The position numbers and the translations under genes are program-made. From contig NZ_JAETXJ010000006.1 in assembly GCF_022508225.1 (NCBI RefSeq), forward strand, positions 62,001 through 126,000: DNA of 64,000 bases, written 5' to 3'. This DNA is from Desulfovibrio sp. UIB00. GTDB taxonomy: Bacteria > Desulfobacterota > Desulfovibrionia > Desulfovibrionales > Desulfovibrionaceae. Positions 46,001 to 54,198 of this stretch are shown here, piece by piece. The notes under the pieces are model-generated. The model was not told where the DNA came from. It worked only from the letters and a program-made list of their open reading frames with translations, and ran no database searches. Each line of letters opens with the position of its first letter. Position 1 is the first letter of the stretch.

Positions 46001-47186
46001 CAACGGCGCACGCCTGCTTGTCCATGACGGGCAGGAAGTGACCAAGGGCGTTGTGCTGGCCGAATGGGATCCGTTCAACGAACCCTTTGTCTGCGAAGAA
46101 GAAGGCGTTATCCGTTTTACGGACATCATCGATGGCAAGACCGTACAGGAAAAGGTGGACGATATCACCCGTCAGGCATCCCTGACCATTATGGAATACC
46201 GCACCACCAACTTCCGCCCGTCCATCTCCATCTGCGATGAACACGGCAGCGTCAAAAAACGCAGCCACGGCGGCACGGCGGCAGTCTACACCCTGCCCGT
46301 CGGCTCCATCATCATGATCAAGGACGGCGCAGACATCCAGGCCGGCGACATCATCGCCCGTAAGCCCCGCGAAACATCCAAGACCAAGGATATCGTGGGT
46401 GGTCTTCCGCGCGTTGCCGAGCTCTTTGAAGTTCGCAAGCCCAAGGACATGGCCGTGGTTTCCGAAATCGCGGGCACTGTCACCTACGCTGGCGAATCCA
46501 AGGGCAAGCGCAAGCTGGTGGTCACGCCCGAAATCGGCGAAGCCAAGGAATACCTGGTGCCAAAGGGCAAGCACATTACCGCTGCTGACGGCGACTTTGT
46601 GGAAGCGGGCGATCCGCTGACCGAAGGCTACCCCGAACTGCACGATATCCTGCGCACCCGTGGCGAAAAATACCTTGCCCGCTACCTTGTGGACGAAATC
46701 CAGGAAGTGTACCGCTTCCAGGGCGTGGGTATCGACGACAAGCACATCGAAGTTATTGTGCGTCAGATGCTCAAAAAGGTTACGGTTCTCGATTGCGGCG
46801 GCACCAGCTTCCTTGTGGGCGAGCAGGTGGACAAGGCCGAGTTCAAGGCCGAAAACCAGAAGGTCATTGCCGAAGGCCGCGTGCCAGCTACAGCGGAACC
46901 GCTGGTGCTGGGTATCACCCAGGCTTCGTTGACTACCTCCTCGTTCATCTCGGCGGCCTCCTTCCAGGAAACCACCAAGGTGCTCACCGAGGCGTCGCTC
47001 AAGGGCAAGATGGACTACCTGCGCGGCCTCAAGGAAAACGTCATTGTGGGTCGCCTCATTCCTGCCGGTACCGGCTACCGCGAATACGTCAACGGCGATA
47101 TCGTGGTTCCCGACCAGAAGGAACGTCCCGACAAGTTCCTTGAAGACCTTGAAGAAAATCCTGTGCTGGTTGACCTGAACAACTAG
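43017..47186 (+). CDS. rpoC: RNA polymerase beta-prime subunit
   Basis: 1389 residues, full length. Holds the catalytic Mg2+ in [14 protein letters not shown] (D467, D469, D471) and the N-terminal zinc ribbon [13 protein letters not shown]...CEKCGVE; the second zinc site is [20 protein letters not shown] near 895. The bridge-helix/trigger-loop region includes [20 protein letters not shown] near 725 and [13 protein letters not shown] near 925. AAGG precedes the ATG at 7 bp. It forms the rpoBC operon with the gene upstream. Confidence 0.99.
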   Translation: MSLDDLFTARGASTNVTNIRNLKAIQISIASPEAIREWSYGEVKKPETINYRTFKPERDGLFCAKIFGPVKDYECNCGKYKRMKHRGIVCEKCGVEVIASKVRRERMGHIELAAPVAHIWFLKTLPSKIGTLLDMTMADLEKVLYFDSYIVLDPGQTNLQKRQVISEDQYLQILDHYGTDEVLTVGMGAEAVRSLLEELELEKLRAELREEGESTKSQTKKKKITKRLKIVEAFLESDNKPEWMIMEVIPVIPPELRPLVPLDGGRFATSDLNDLYRRVINRNNRLKRLMELGAPEIIIRNEKRMLQEAVDALFDNGRRGRAIAGTNGRPLKSLSDMIKGKQGRFRQNLLGKRVDYSGRSVITVGPYLKLHQCGLPKKMALELFKPFIYAELEKRGHASTIKSAKKMVEREELVVWDILSEVVREYPILLNRAPTLHRLGIQAFEPLLVEGKAIRLHPLVCSAYNADFDGDQMAVHIPLSVEAQIECRVLMMSTNNILSPANGGPVIVPSQDIVLGLYYMTAERSFEQGEGMSFCAPWEVEAAYDAGQVSLHARVKVRMPDGHVYDTTPGRVLVSDILPEKLGFENVNCVLTKKNIARLVGAAYRHCGIKATVILCDRLKDMGYEFATRAGVTIGVKDLTIPESKKHILAASQAEVDDIEHQYRDGIITRTEKYNKVVDVWTKATQDVSAEMIKDISYDILTDPKTGKQEKNQSFNPIFMMSNSGARGNQDQMRQLAGMRGLMAKPSGEIIETPITSSFREGLSVLQYFTSTHGARKGLADTALKTANSGYLTRRLVDVVQDVIVCEHDCGTVDGIELTHLKDGGDIKTPLAERVIGRVLLYPVFDPDDPNTVLMPENTLIEEKEAQLISDKGISSITVRSPLTCQAERGICALCYGRDLARGHLVNTGETVGIIAAQSIGEPGTQLTMRTFHIGGTASSTIEKNKFEAQNAGRVILNRVRAVTNRDGVELVLGKSGQLTIVDAQGREREKYILPNGARLLVHDGQEVTKGVVLAEWDPFNEPFVCEEEGVIRFTDIIDGKTVQEKVDDITRQASLTIMEYRTTNFRPSISICDEHGSVKKRSHGGTAAVYTLPVGSIIMIKDGADIQAGDIIARKPRETSKTKDIVGGLPRVAELFEVRKPKDMAVVSEIAGTVTYAGESKGKRKLVVTPEIGEAKEYLVPKGKHITAADGDFVEAGDPLTEGYPELHDILRTRGEKYLARYLVDEIQEVYRFQGVGIDDKHIEVIVRQMLKKVTVLDCGGTSFLVGEQVDKAEFKAENQKVIAEGRVPATAEPLVLGITQASLTTSSFISAASFQETTKVLTEASLKGKMDYLRGLKENVIVGRLIPAGTGYREYVNGDIVVPDQKERPDKFLEDLEENPVLVDLNN

Positions 47187-47224
47187 ACAGACAGAATAAA
47201 CCGGGCCATGGCCCGGAGACTGAC

Positions 47225-47261
47225 AGCCCCCTTTGGAAGATCGCTTCCGAAGGGGGCTTTG
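47225..47261 (+). terminator. rpoBC terminator
   Basis: AGCCCCCTTTGGAAG-ATCG-CTTCCGAAGGGGGCT then TTTGCG: a 15-bp stem with one T-G pair and a short U-run, 38 bp after the rpoC stop. Confidence 0.8.
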
Positions 47262-48025
47262 CGTTGGCGCGCGTGAGGGCTAGCGGGACATCAATGTCTA
47301 CGCACTGGACTGTCCACGCCTGTTTCCGGCCTGCTTCATCTACGGGCCAGTTTCACACACGGATACCCCCTTTCCCGCACTAAACTTCACTATTCCCAAA
47401 ATCCCACCACACATGTCTTCTCCCGCCGAAGATGCCAGCCGCATCAACCAAGGCCTTCTCACGCCCTATACTGCCCCTGGAAGAGTCCAGTCAGCTTCAC
47501 AGGAACCACAATCCATATTTAAACCCCGTAAGTACGCCGCACCCCTTTATACAGCGCAAGCGCCTACCGTTGTGCGTTGTGCAGGTTATCAAGAGGCTAA
47601 CCGGTCATTTGTGTTGCGGATATTTAGAGATTGTACACACAAACACCATTACTTATAGAAACAATAAGCAATCTTTTAGCTACGTTTATATGTAAATCAT
47701 ATGCACCTTTTCCTAAAAATATTTTTTAAAACATTAATTGTATTGTTTTACTATGCAATTGCATTGTTTATTACAATATCAATACATTAACTTTTATGCC
47801 GATTGTGCAATTTTTCTCATTTAAGATAGATTGTTAATCCTTTCAATAGTTGAGCTTAACTTGCATTTTTTTGCATAAAAAAATCCATACCTCGTTGACA
47901 CAGTATGTTTAATATGAGAATAGTTTTGTACGGATTAATTACATCAAGTTTTTTATTAATTAATTGCTCTTTTTAACCGCCTCATATAAACTGGGGCGCG
48001 ACTGCGGAAGACGCAGGGGGTTGTT
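47262..48025. other. Long intergenic region with AT-rich half upstream of the redox locus
   Basis: The first half is ordinary composition and contains short frames with no family features. From about 47640 to 47980 the DNA is strikingly AT-rich with many T-runs. TTGACA occurs at 47895-47900 without a convincing -10 at 17 bp. It likely holds the promoter and regulator sites of the following operon. Confidence 0.45.
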
Positions 48026-48310
48026 ATGTCAGCTTTGTCAGAACGCGATTATCTGGCCGATGAAATTTGCGAACTGTTCACCAAGCTCACAGGCGATGCG
48101 TATGCCGAAGACATGGCACGTGCGCGCAAGCTGGCCGAAGGGGGAAACCCTCACGATCACTGGCTGCACACCACCAGGCTTGACTACGAATCGCGCCTCT
48201 TCATGTACATGGCGGCGGCTTTTGCCATGCGCTGCATGAAGGGCGAACCCTACAAGTGCGCCGTCTTCATGCGCAGCGCGGCCGAGGCCCTTAGCCAGCC
48301 CCAGGACTAG
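48026..48310 (+). CDS. Hypothetical 94-residue protein leading the redox operon
   Basis: Soluble, mostly helical-looking: MSALSERDYLADEICELFTK, then DMARARKLAEGGNPHDHWLH and a C-terminal part with FMYMAAAFAMRCMKGEPYKC. AGGGGG lies five bases before the ATG, a strong site. It has no signal peptide, so it is cytoplasmic, unlike the next product. No family recognised. Position as first gene of the cytochrome operon suggests a regulatory or assembly role, but this is guesswork. Confidence 0.6.
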   Translation: MSALSERDYLADEICELFTKLTGDAYAEDMARARKLAEGGNPHDHWLHTTRLDYESRLFMYMAAAFAMRCMKGEPYKCAVFMRSAAEALSQPQD

Positions 48311-48427
48311 GCGAATGTCGACAACGGGAAATCCCGACGCATGTGCGCGGGATTTCCCCAATTGTGCCCGGCACAATTCAGGCCGGGAAAACACCATCTG
48401 GATTTTGTCAGGAAGCAAGGATCCATC

Positions 48428-48835
48428 ATGCGGGAAAAACTTATCAGATTCAGAACCACTCTCCCCTGCCTGTTATTATTGATCTGCGGCCTGGCGGCAT
48501 TGCCCGGCGCGGCGTTTGGCAACGAGCTTGTGCCCGTTACCACGCCCGCCGTGAGCAAGCCAGAGATGCCCAAGGTCTTTTTTCCCCATGACAAGCATGT
48601 GGACGCAGTGGAGGCCAGAAACGGCGACTGTTCATCCTGCCACAACATGACAGATGCAGGCATGTCTGAAACCCTCAAGGACGTAACATCGGTTCCGGCG
48701 AAAAAGCAGGTTGCTTACATGCACACAGCCTGTACCGATTGCCACGTCAAAGCTGGCAAGGGCCCGCGTCTTGTGGACTGCCGAGTCTGCCACAGCGAAC
48801 GCACCGCATCTGAGTTTGCCGGCAAGAAGAAATAG
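48428..48835 (+). CDS. Triheme class III-type cytochrome c (c7-like)
   Basis: 135 residues with a signal peptide (core LLLLICGLAALPGAAFG). Three heme-binding motifs: CSSCH (68-72), CTDCH (102-106) and CRVCH (118-122). Exactly three other histidines occur (H54, H57, H99), the number needed for bis-His ligation of three hemes; FPHDKH matches the class III c3 start. One heme motif fewer than c3, as in triheme c7 proteins. Periplasmic electron carrier, likely between hydrogenase or c3 and the membrane complex encoded next. Start ATG 48428 chosen for the signal peptide. Confidence 0.85.
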   Translation: MREKLIRFRTTLPCLLLLICGLAALPGAAFGNELVPVTTPAVSKPEMPKVFFPHDKHVDAVEARNGDCSSCHNMTDAGMSETLKDVTSVPAKKQVAYMHTACTDCHVKAGKGPRLVDCRVCHSERTASEFAGKKK

Positions 48836-48882
48836 CCAGTAGGCTCATGGTACACCGAAGAATACGTTAGGAGGCAGATCAG

Positions 48883-49563
48883 ATGCTGGATTTCATTACC
48901 GGACCACTTTTCATTATTTCAATTGCCGTATTTGTCGTCGGCCTGCTTGTACGCGCGGTTTTATACGTGCGCGGCCTGGATGCACGCCTTGAACGCGTGG
49001 CCTACAGCTATCATACCGAGCGCTCCATCCCCGGTGCGCTTGCTTCCATTTTCAAATGGCTTATCCCTGGCGGAACCAGCGGCTGGCGCGCCCAACCGGT
49101 TGCAACCATCCTTTTCTTTCTTTTGCATTTCGGCGCTGTGCTTATACCGCTGTTTCTTCTTGGGCACACGGTTCTGCTTGAAACCTATGTGGGGATAAGC
49201 CTGCCGTCGCTTCCAGGCGGCGTTGCCGATGTGCTTGCCATCATGGCTCTTTCCGGCATTGTTCTGCTTGCCTTGCGGCGTCTTTCCTCACCGGCGCTCA
49301 GGCAGCTCAACAGCGGCCAGGATTGGCTTATTCTGCTTTTGACCTTTCTGCCCTTTGCCACGGGTCTTATGGCGCGCCTTGACGGCGGCGCCTACCAGAC
49401 GTGGATGATAGCCCATGTGCTCAGCGGCGAACTGTTTCTTCTGCTGGCCCCCTTCACCAAGCTTTCGCACATTGTCCTCTTCTTTATGTCTCGTGCGCAG
49501 ATCGGCATGGACTTTGCCATCAAAAGAGGCGGCGCAACGCGCGGCGGCGCTTTCCCCTGGTAA
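48883..49563 (+). CDS. Membrane cytochrome b subunit, HmcE/TmcC-like
   Basis: 226 residues (about 25 kDa, the size of HmcE), with about five TM helices. NarI-like histidines that could bind heme b lie in FLLHFGAVLIPL, LLGHTVLL, IAHVLSGELF and KLSHIVLFF. It would pass electrons across the membrane between the periplasmic cytochrome and the cytoplasmic CCG protein. AGGAGG lies eight bases before the ATG. Gene order cytochrome c - cytochrome b - CCG protein parallels the Tmc and Hmc complexes; the exact type is uncertain. Confidence 0.78.
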   Translation: MLDFITGPLFIISIAVFVVGLLVRAVLYVRGLDARLERVAYSYHTERSIPGALASIFKWLIPGGTSGWRAQPVATILFFLLHFGAVLIPLFLLGHTVLLETYVGISLPSLPGGVADVLAIMALSGIVLLALRRLSSPALRQLNSGQDWLILLLTFLPFATGLMARLDGGAYQTWMIAHVLSGELFLLLAPFTKLSHIVLFFMSRAQIGMDFAIKRGGATRGGAFPW

Positions 49564-49605
49564 TCGGGGCAAACGAATTATCTTTTCGCCAGAAAGGAGC
49601 GAACC

Positions 49606-50991
49606 ATGTCCGAATTGCTGTGCACCCCAACCCCCGTCACCACCAAGGAAGGCATCCTTGATCTGCTGAAGGACAAGGGCGGGGCGCAATACTATGCCCA
49701 GATGAAGGAAATGAAGGTCGACCAGGAAGCCCTGGCCCGCGACCTGGAGCAAACCTGCAAATCGCGCACCCGCACATGGCTCAGCGTCTGTGCGCACTGC
49801 GCCATGTGCGCGGACAGCTGTTTTTTCTACCGCACCAACAACAACGACCCCACGCAGATTCCTTCGTACAAGATTCAGGCAACGCTGGGTGAGCTGCTGC
49901 GCCGTAAAGGCAAGGTTGACGCCGAGTTCATGATCAAATGTATGGACGCTGCCTGGGGCAAGTGCACCTGCTGCAACCGTTGCGCCGTTTATTGCCCTCA
50001 CGGCATTGATACGGGCGTTATGTTCAGCTATCTGCGCGGCATTCTCTTCAAGCACGGCTTTATCCCGTGGGAAATGAAAATCGGCTCCGGCATGCACCGC
50101 GTTTACGGGGCGCAGATGGACGTGACCGAAGAAGACTGGGTTGAAACCTGCGAATGGATGGTCGAAGAGCAACAGGATGAATGGCCCGACCTGGAAATTC
50201 CTGTTGAAAAAGAAAACGCGGACGTCATGTACATTCTTAACGCCCGCGAAGTGAAGCACTATCCTGAAGACATCGCTCAGGCCGCCATTCTCTTTCATGT
50301 GACGGACACCAACTGGACTGTGCCGCGCGAAGGCTGGGAAAACACCTCTCTCACCATGTTTGCGGGCGACTGGGAAGGCTGCGCGCAGAACGTCAAACGC
50401 ATCTACGCCGCCATTGAGCGCATCAAGCCCAAGGTTGTTGTGGGTACGGAATGCGGCCACGCCCACCGTGCAACAGTTGTTGAAGGCCCCTACTGGGCCG
50501 GACGCGAAAGCGGTGATCCGCCGGTGCGCTTCATGCACTATGTGGAATGGATCGCGGAGATGCTGCGTACAGGCAAGATCAAGATTGATCCTGCCAAAAA
50601 GCTCAAGATGCCCTGCACTCTTCAGGATTCGTGCAACTATGTGCGCAGCCACGGGCTTGGCAAGGCCACGCGCGATATCATGAGCTACATTGCGGAAGAC
50701 TTCCGCGAAATGGACCCCAAGGGCGACCACAACTTCTGCTGCGGTGGCGGCGGCGGCCTTAACGGCATCGGCCTGTACCGCAAAGAACGCAACGTGGGCC
50801 TGAAAAACAAGCTGGACCAGATCAAGGCAACCGGCGCGGAACTGGTCATAAGCCCCTGCCACAACTGCTGGGACGCCATCCGAGATATGATGGAAGTCTA
50901 CGAGGAACACAACATCAAGTGGTCGTTCCTCAAGCCGCTGCTGGTTGATATGATGATTATTCCGGATCACATCAACCACAACGAAGTATAA
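49606..50991 (+). CDS. HmcF/TmcB-like (HdrD-type) iron-sulfur protein with CCG domains
   Basis: 461 residues (about 52 kDa, like HmcF). Two ferredoxin-type motifs, [11 protein letters not shown] and [16 protein letters not shown], are followed by two CCG cysteine-rich domains: GTECGHAH with LQDSCNY and FCCGGGGG, then [11 protein letters not shown]. HdrD-like CCG domains bind non-cubane clusters that handle disulfide/thiol chemistry or electron bifurcation partners. Cytoplasmic, next to the membrane cytochrome b. AAAGGAG before the ATG. Strong hairpins beyond the stop separate it from the convergent regulators. Confidence 0.88.
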   Translation: MSELLCTPTPVTTKEGILDLLKDKGGAQYYAQMKEMKVDQEALARDLEQTCKSRTRTWLSVCAHCAMCADSCFFYRTNNNDPTQIPSYKIQATLGELLRRKGKVDAEFMIKCMDAAWGKCTCCNRCAVYCPHGIDTGVMFSYLRGILFKHGFIPWEMKIGSGMHRVYGAQMDVTEEDWVETCEWMVEEQQDEWPDLEIPVEKENADVMYILNAREVKHYPEDIAQAAILFHVTDTNWTVPREGWENTSLTMFAGDWEGCAQNVKRIYAAIERIKPKVVVGTECGHAHRATVVEGPYWAGRESGDPPVRFMHYVEWIAEMLRTGKIKIDPAKKLKMPCTLQDSCNYVRSHGLGKATRDIMSYIAEDFREMDPKGDHNFCCGGGGGLNGIGLYRKERNVGLKNKLDQIKATGAELVISPCHNCWDAIRDMMEVYEEHNIKWSFLKPLLVDMMIIPDHINHNEV

Positions 50992-50996
50992 AAAAT

Positions 50997-51021
50997 GGGC
51001 CGTCTGTGCGGCAGACGGCCC
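50997..51021 (-). terminator. Hairpin after the HmcF-like gene
   Basis: GGGCCGTCTG/CAGACGGCCC, a perfect 10-bp stem with a 5-nt loop. The T-run (ATTTTTTAT) is on the minus-strand side, so it terminates transcripts from the right; it can also protect the plus-strand mRNA end. Confidence 0.65.
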
Positions 51022-51121
51022 AACAAAACAAGGGTTCCCCAAAAGAACCTGAAAAAACTCGCCGTCTGCCGCGCCAGCATTTGTCCTTTTGCCTGGCGCG
51101 GATAACGGAGCGAACCACAGC

Positions 51122-51158
51122 CCTGACGGTCGGGTACTATCCCAGCCCGACCGTCAGG
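51122..51158. terminator. Second strong hairpin between convergent genes
   Basis: CCTGACGGTCGGG (51122-51134) and CCCGACCGTCAGG (51146-51158) are exact reverse complements. No clear T-run on either side; it lies 19 bp after the receiver-protein stop on the minus strand. Confidence 0.55.
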
Positions 51159-51177
51159 CGAGTATCAAATACGATAG

Positions 51178-51531
51178 CTATGCCATTGCGGCGCTGACGG
51201 TAGCAAGCAGCGCTTCGCTCGAACAGTTTTTTGAAAGAACGGGAATCCCCGTTCCAAAGCTCACAGGCCGGGGCCCAACAGATGTGCACACCACCGCCGG
51301 AAGCGACCTGGTGCTCGCATTGCGGCGCAAACGACTGTACATGATGGTGCCGGACGTTCCCTCCAGCTCCACATCAAAAACAACACAGTCGGGCCTGTCG
51401 CTGGCAATCTTGGCCAGGCTTTCAGCACAGGTGCTGGCGGTGCTTACCCGGTAATCACACTGCTGAAGGGTTTGAGACAGTCTGCTTTGGCTTTCGGCAT
51501 CGCTGTCTACCAAGAGAATATGCTTTTGCAT
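51178..51531 (-). CDS. Stand-alone response-regulator receiver protein (Rrf1-like)
   Basis: 117 residues, only a receiver domain. MQKHILLVDSDAESQ carries acidic-pocket D9; the phospho-acceptor is D53 in CVVFDVELEG; T83 and K101 complete the site. No output domain, as for D. vulgaris Rrf1 next to hmc by my recollection. GGAGG lies before the ATG at 51531; an upstream in-frame ATG adds residues from inside the Rrf2 gene and is rejected. Its first 77 bp overlap the end of the Rrf2-like gene in another frame, so the two are co-transcribed. Confidence 0.82.
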   Translation of the reverse strand: MQKHILLVDSDAESQSRLSQTLQQCDYRVSTASTCAESLAKIASDRPDCVVFDVELEGTSGTIMYSRLRRNASTRSLPAVVCTSVGPRPVSFGTGIPVLSKNCSSEALLATVSAAMA

Positions 51532-52003
51532 TGGTGCCTCCGAAGTCGGTCTCCGGCAGAAGCGGAGAAGAGGGTTGCGCCACCCTGCGGCGGGTGGCTT
51601 GCCGGGGCGCTGAAGCACTACTCTGTCGAACGGAACTGAGAGTCACAGCTTCGAGCGAACTGTTCATGGAACGGGCGACCATATCCCAAGCGTCCAGCGC
51701 AGTTTTGCCCCTGGGGGCAACATTGCTGACACCAGGCAGGGAAATGCCGCCTTCAACTGCAATAATTATGTCGGCCAGCGTTATCTCGTCAGGAGTGCGC
51801 GCCAGCATGTGCCCTCCGGCAATGCCACGAACGCTTTTGACAATGCCCTCTGACTGAAGCAGCCGCATGATTTTTTGAACAAACTTTTCAGATATGCCGG
51901 TGCAGACCGAAAGTTCGGACGCAGAGGCAGGGATTTCGTCATCTTGTTCAGAAAGGCACAATAACAAGTGCAAGGCATGGCAGGCCATTGTCGAAATACG
52001 CAT
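51455..52003 (-). CDS. Rrf2-family transcriptional regulator lacking the cluster cysteines
   Basis: 182 residues. Winged HTH typical of Rrf2: MRISTMACHALHLLLCL, SVCTGISEKFVQKIMRLLQS, then GIAGGHMLARTPDEITLADI. The stretch that binds [2Fe-2S] in IscR/NsrR-like members has no cysteines here, so it is unlikely to be an Fe-S sensor. The basic C-terminal tail (about 40 residues beyond the family norm) overlaps the receiver gene. ATG 52003 is favoured by AAGGA six bases upstream; ATG 52009 is possible. It is linked to an HmcEF-like locus, as rrf2 is linked to hmc. Confidence 0.8.
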   Translation of the reverse strand: MRISTMACHALHLLLCLSEQDDEIPASASELSVCTGISEKFVQKIMRLLQSEGIVKSVRGIAGGHMLARTPDEITLADIIIAVEGGISLPGVSNVAPRGKTALDAWDMVARSMNSSLEAVTLSSVRQSSASAPRQATRRRVAQPSSPLLPETDFGGTNAKAYSLGRQRCRKPKQTVSNPSAV

Positions 52004-52336
52004 AGTCATTCCTTATTTTGCAGGAGACAATAACTATCTCTAAACCGTATCCGTCTAATTTAGACTGTTCTACTCAACTTTTTAGCGCACCATAATTATG
52101 GCGTCAAGCGGGTACCTGCCTGCCAAAATGAACGCCATTGGCAAAATTTCGTCATGCTTTCAATGATGTGAATAGTTTCGCAACCTTTTGACGAAGAAAA
52201 AAAAATACTGCCCATAGCAAATATAATGTGTTAGATTTGTGCGTCATTAGTCATAGCTAGCCGCAGCATCGGCGCAGAGACGCCGCCAGTCATGGCAGAT
52301 GGAAATTATTCAATCTGCACACAAGAGGGACCCGCA
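52004..52336. other. Divergent regulatory region between two Rrf2-family genes
   Basis: 333 bp, AT-rich in its right half, without a credible gene. Both regulators are transcribed away from here, so their promoters and auto-operators must lie in it, but I could not pick a clear dyad. Confidence 0.4.
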
Positions 52337-52753
52337 ATGAAGCTTTCTGCAAAAACCCGGTATGCCGCCAGGATCCTGCTTTTTCTGGCAAAAAACGGTC
52401 TTGAGAAACCGGTCTCTTCAAGCCAGTTGGCTGCACAAACTGGCATAAGCTCGCAATTCAGCGAACAGATTTTGCGCCAGCTGCGTCTGGCTGGCATAAC
52501 GGGCAGCATCCGTGGGGCCAAGGGCGGTCATGTGCTTTTGCGCAAGCCCGAAGAACTCACATTTGGGTGCATTGTCAAATTGATGGAAGGCGGCATTGAA
52601 CTGACAAACTGCATGGAAAAGCCCGGCGAGTGCGCGCGCTTTGATGAATGTGAAGTCCGAAAAGCCTGGGAGAACCTGCAGGCGACGCTTGATGGCGTTT
52701 TTGAGTCAATTACCCTGCGCGATCTCATGCATGACCCGCACATTCTCCTGTAG
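52337..52753 (+). CDS. Rrf2-family regulator with [2Fe-2S]-type cysteines
   Basis: 138 residues. HTH region MKLSAKTRYAARILLFLA and TGISSQFSEQILRQLRLAGI followed by wing GAKGGHVLLRKPEEL. Three cysteines are placed as in Fe-S Rrf2 proteins: NCMEKPGECARFDECEVRKAW (C97-like, then +7 and +6). This suggests sensing of iron-sulfur status, NO or redox. The start with GAGGGA upstream replaces a longer in-frame start. It precedes the DsrMK-like operon by about 500 bp and ends at a clear terminator, so it is monocistronic. Confidence 0.85.
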   Translation: MKLSAKTRYAARILLFLAKNGLEKPVSSSQLAAQTGISSQFSEQILRQLRLAGITGSIRGAKGGHVLLRKPEELTFGCIVKLMEGGIELTNCMEKPGECARFDECEVRKAWENLQATLDGVFESITLRDLMHDPHILL

Positions 52754-52807
52754 GAAGCACGATTTCAATCGCAGAATCCGTTTATACAAGCATACCACTT
52801 GACACAC

Positions 52808-52834
52808 AAAGGTCGGCCTACGCCGACCTTTTTT
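52808..52834 (+). terminator. Terminator after the Fe-S Rrf2 gene
   Basis: AAAGGTCGGC-CTAC-GCCGACCTTTTTT, compact stem and U-run. Confidence 0.9.
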
Positions 52835-52835
52835 A

Positions 52836-53248
52836 TTATCTCAATATTACTGATAAATTTTATCATACCAAAAAAGTATATAATTTTTCATCCCAAGCTT
52901 GTTAAAAAAATTTTTAGTTTGCTTGAAAAAAAAATTTTATAGGTGTAATCTACTTGATTTAGTTAAATAAAATTAGGTTAATCCTGATTAAGTTTACTGT
53001 ATTGTTTCCATCTGACATCTTTGCATTTTTTGTAATTTTGAGTATCAGGGGGGTCACCGTACACCTTGACTATGTCGACTATTGTGATCAATTCCTGATT
53101 ACAACGGTCAGATTTGACTCAGGCGTCGGCCCACTAAAAGGAGAGGTTGCAGGCAGGCAGACGCATGCCGGGCTTGAAAGCGTGTCGGCTGTGCCGGCCG
53201 CAACTAACCCACGATCTAGCGGCATCTTGACCCCACGGGAGTAAACGC
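52836..53248 (+). other. AT-rich upstream region of the DsrMK-like operon
   Basis: The first ~150 bp consist of A and T runs; then composition returns to normal. A frame at 53002-53244 has no ribosome site or family features and is dismissed. The gene start is set by GGGAGTAAACGC before ATG 53249. Probably the promoter and regulator-binding region. Confidence 0.4.
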
Positions 53249-54187
53249 ATGACCACACTTTTTTACATTCTTGGCTATCTGGCGGTAGCCGGCTTTTTCT
53301 GCATGGCCTACCTCAAGATCAAATCGTATCTTGCAGCCAGCCCCCTGCACGTACGCTGGGAACTGTACCCCGTGCCTCACGAAGGCTCCAAGACGGTGTA
53401 CGGCGGCAGCTTTATGGAAGAAAAGGACTGGTGGACCAAGCCTCGTCACATCGCTCACATGGGCGACGTCAAGGCGCTGCTGACCGAAGTGCTTTTCTTG
53501 CATGCCACTTTTGAACACAACCTCAAGCTCTGGGTGCGCACCTACCCCTTCCATGTGGGCATGTACATGCTCATGGGCGGCACCATCGTGGTGCTGTTTG
53601 CCGCCATCGCGCAGATTCTGGGCCTCAACCCCCAGGGCGGTCTGATGATCTTTGTCGGCAATGTTATCAGCGCCTGTGCTCTTGCTGGCACGCTGTGCAT
53701 CATTGTGGGCGGCGTCAGCCTTGTTTTGCGCCGTCGTGCCGATGAAGGCCTGCGCCGCTACAGCACCCCCGAGCATTACTTCAACCTGCTCGTCTTCGTG
53801 CTCTTCGGCGTGCTGGGCCTGGCTGCCTGGGCTTCCGCTCCTTCCTACTTCGAGCTGGCCCGCACCTTCATGTACAACCTGATCACGTTCCACTTTGCCC
53901 CGCAGACCAACGTGCTCTTCAGCCTGCACCTGCTGGTGGGCTTCTTCCTGCTGATCTGGATCCCCATGACCCACATGGGCCACGTCTTCATGAAGTACTT
54001 CACCTACCACGACATCCGCTGGGGTGACGAACCCACCAACTACAGCCCCAAGAACCAGCAAAAGATCATGGACGCCCTGAAGTTCAACGTCACGTGGTCT
54101 GCCGATCATATCAATGGCGATGGCCAACCCAAGACCTGGGTTGACGTGGCCACCACCAATCCCGCAGCCCCCAAGAAGGAAGACTAG
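53249..54187 (+). CDS. DsrM/NarI-like membrane cytochrome b
   Basis: 312 residues with six or so hydrophobic helices: N-terminal helix 3-22, then helices around 110-140, 150-170, 190-212 and 225-250. Candidate heme-b histidines: FLHATFEHNLK near 92, YPFHVGMYML near 107, TFHFAPQ and FSLHLLVGF near 215-230, and THMGHVF near 243. The order and size fit the DsrM-type quinol-oxidising subunit, which passes electrons to a DsrK-like protein. The partner gene starts 11 bp downstream. Not the true dsrM, since dsrJOP are not nearby. Confidence 0.75.
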   Translation: MTTLFYILGYLAVAGFFCMAYLKIKSYLAASPLHVRWELYPVPHEGSKTVYGGSFMEEKDWWTKPRHIAHMGDVKALLTEVLFLHATFEHNLKLWVRTYPFHVGMYMLMGGTIVVLFAAIAQILGLNPQGGLMIFVGNVISACALAGTLCIIVGGVSLVLRRRADEGLRRYSTPEHYFNLLVFVLFGVLGLAAWASAPSYFELARTFMYNLITFHFAPQTNVLFSLHLLVGFFLLIWIPMTHMGHVFMKYFTYHDIRWGDEPTNYSPKNQQKIMDALKFNVTWSADHINGDGQPKTWVDVATTNPAAPKKED

Positions 54188-54198
54188 GGAGTTCCATC

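Noticed and set aside
47413..47658. 81-codon frame after rpoC
   Set aside because: No ribosome site or recognisable protein features; overlaps another equally weak frame.
53082..53104. Crp/Fnr- or HcpR-like dyad TTGTGAT...ATTACAA before the DsrMK-like operon
   Set aside because: The half-sites are 9 bp apart rather than the usual 4-6, so it does not fit the known spacing.
53002..53244. 80-codon frame upstream of the DsrM-like gene
   Set aside because: No ribosome site, no family match, and it crosses an AT-rich to normal composition boundary typical of a promoter region.
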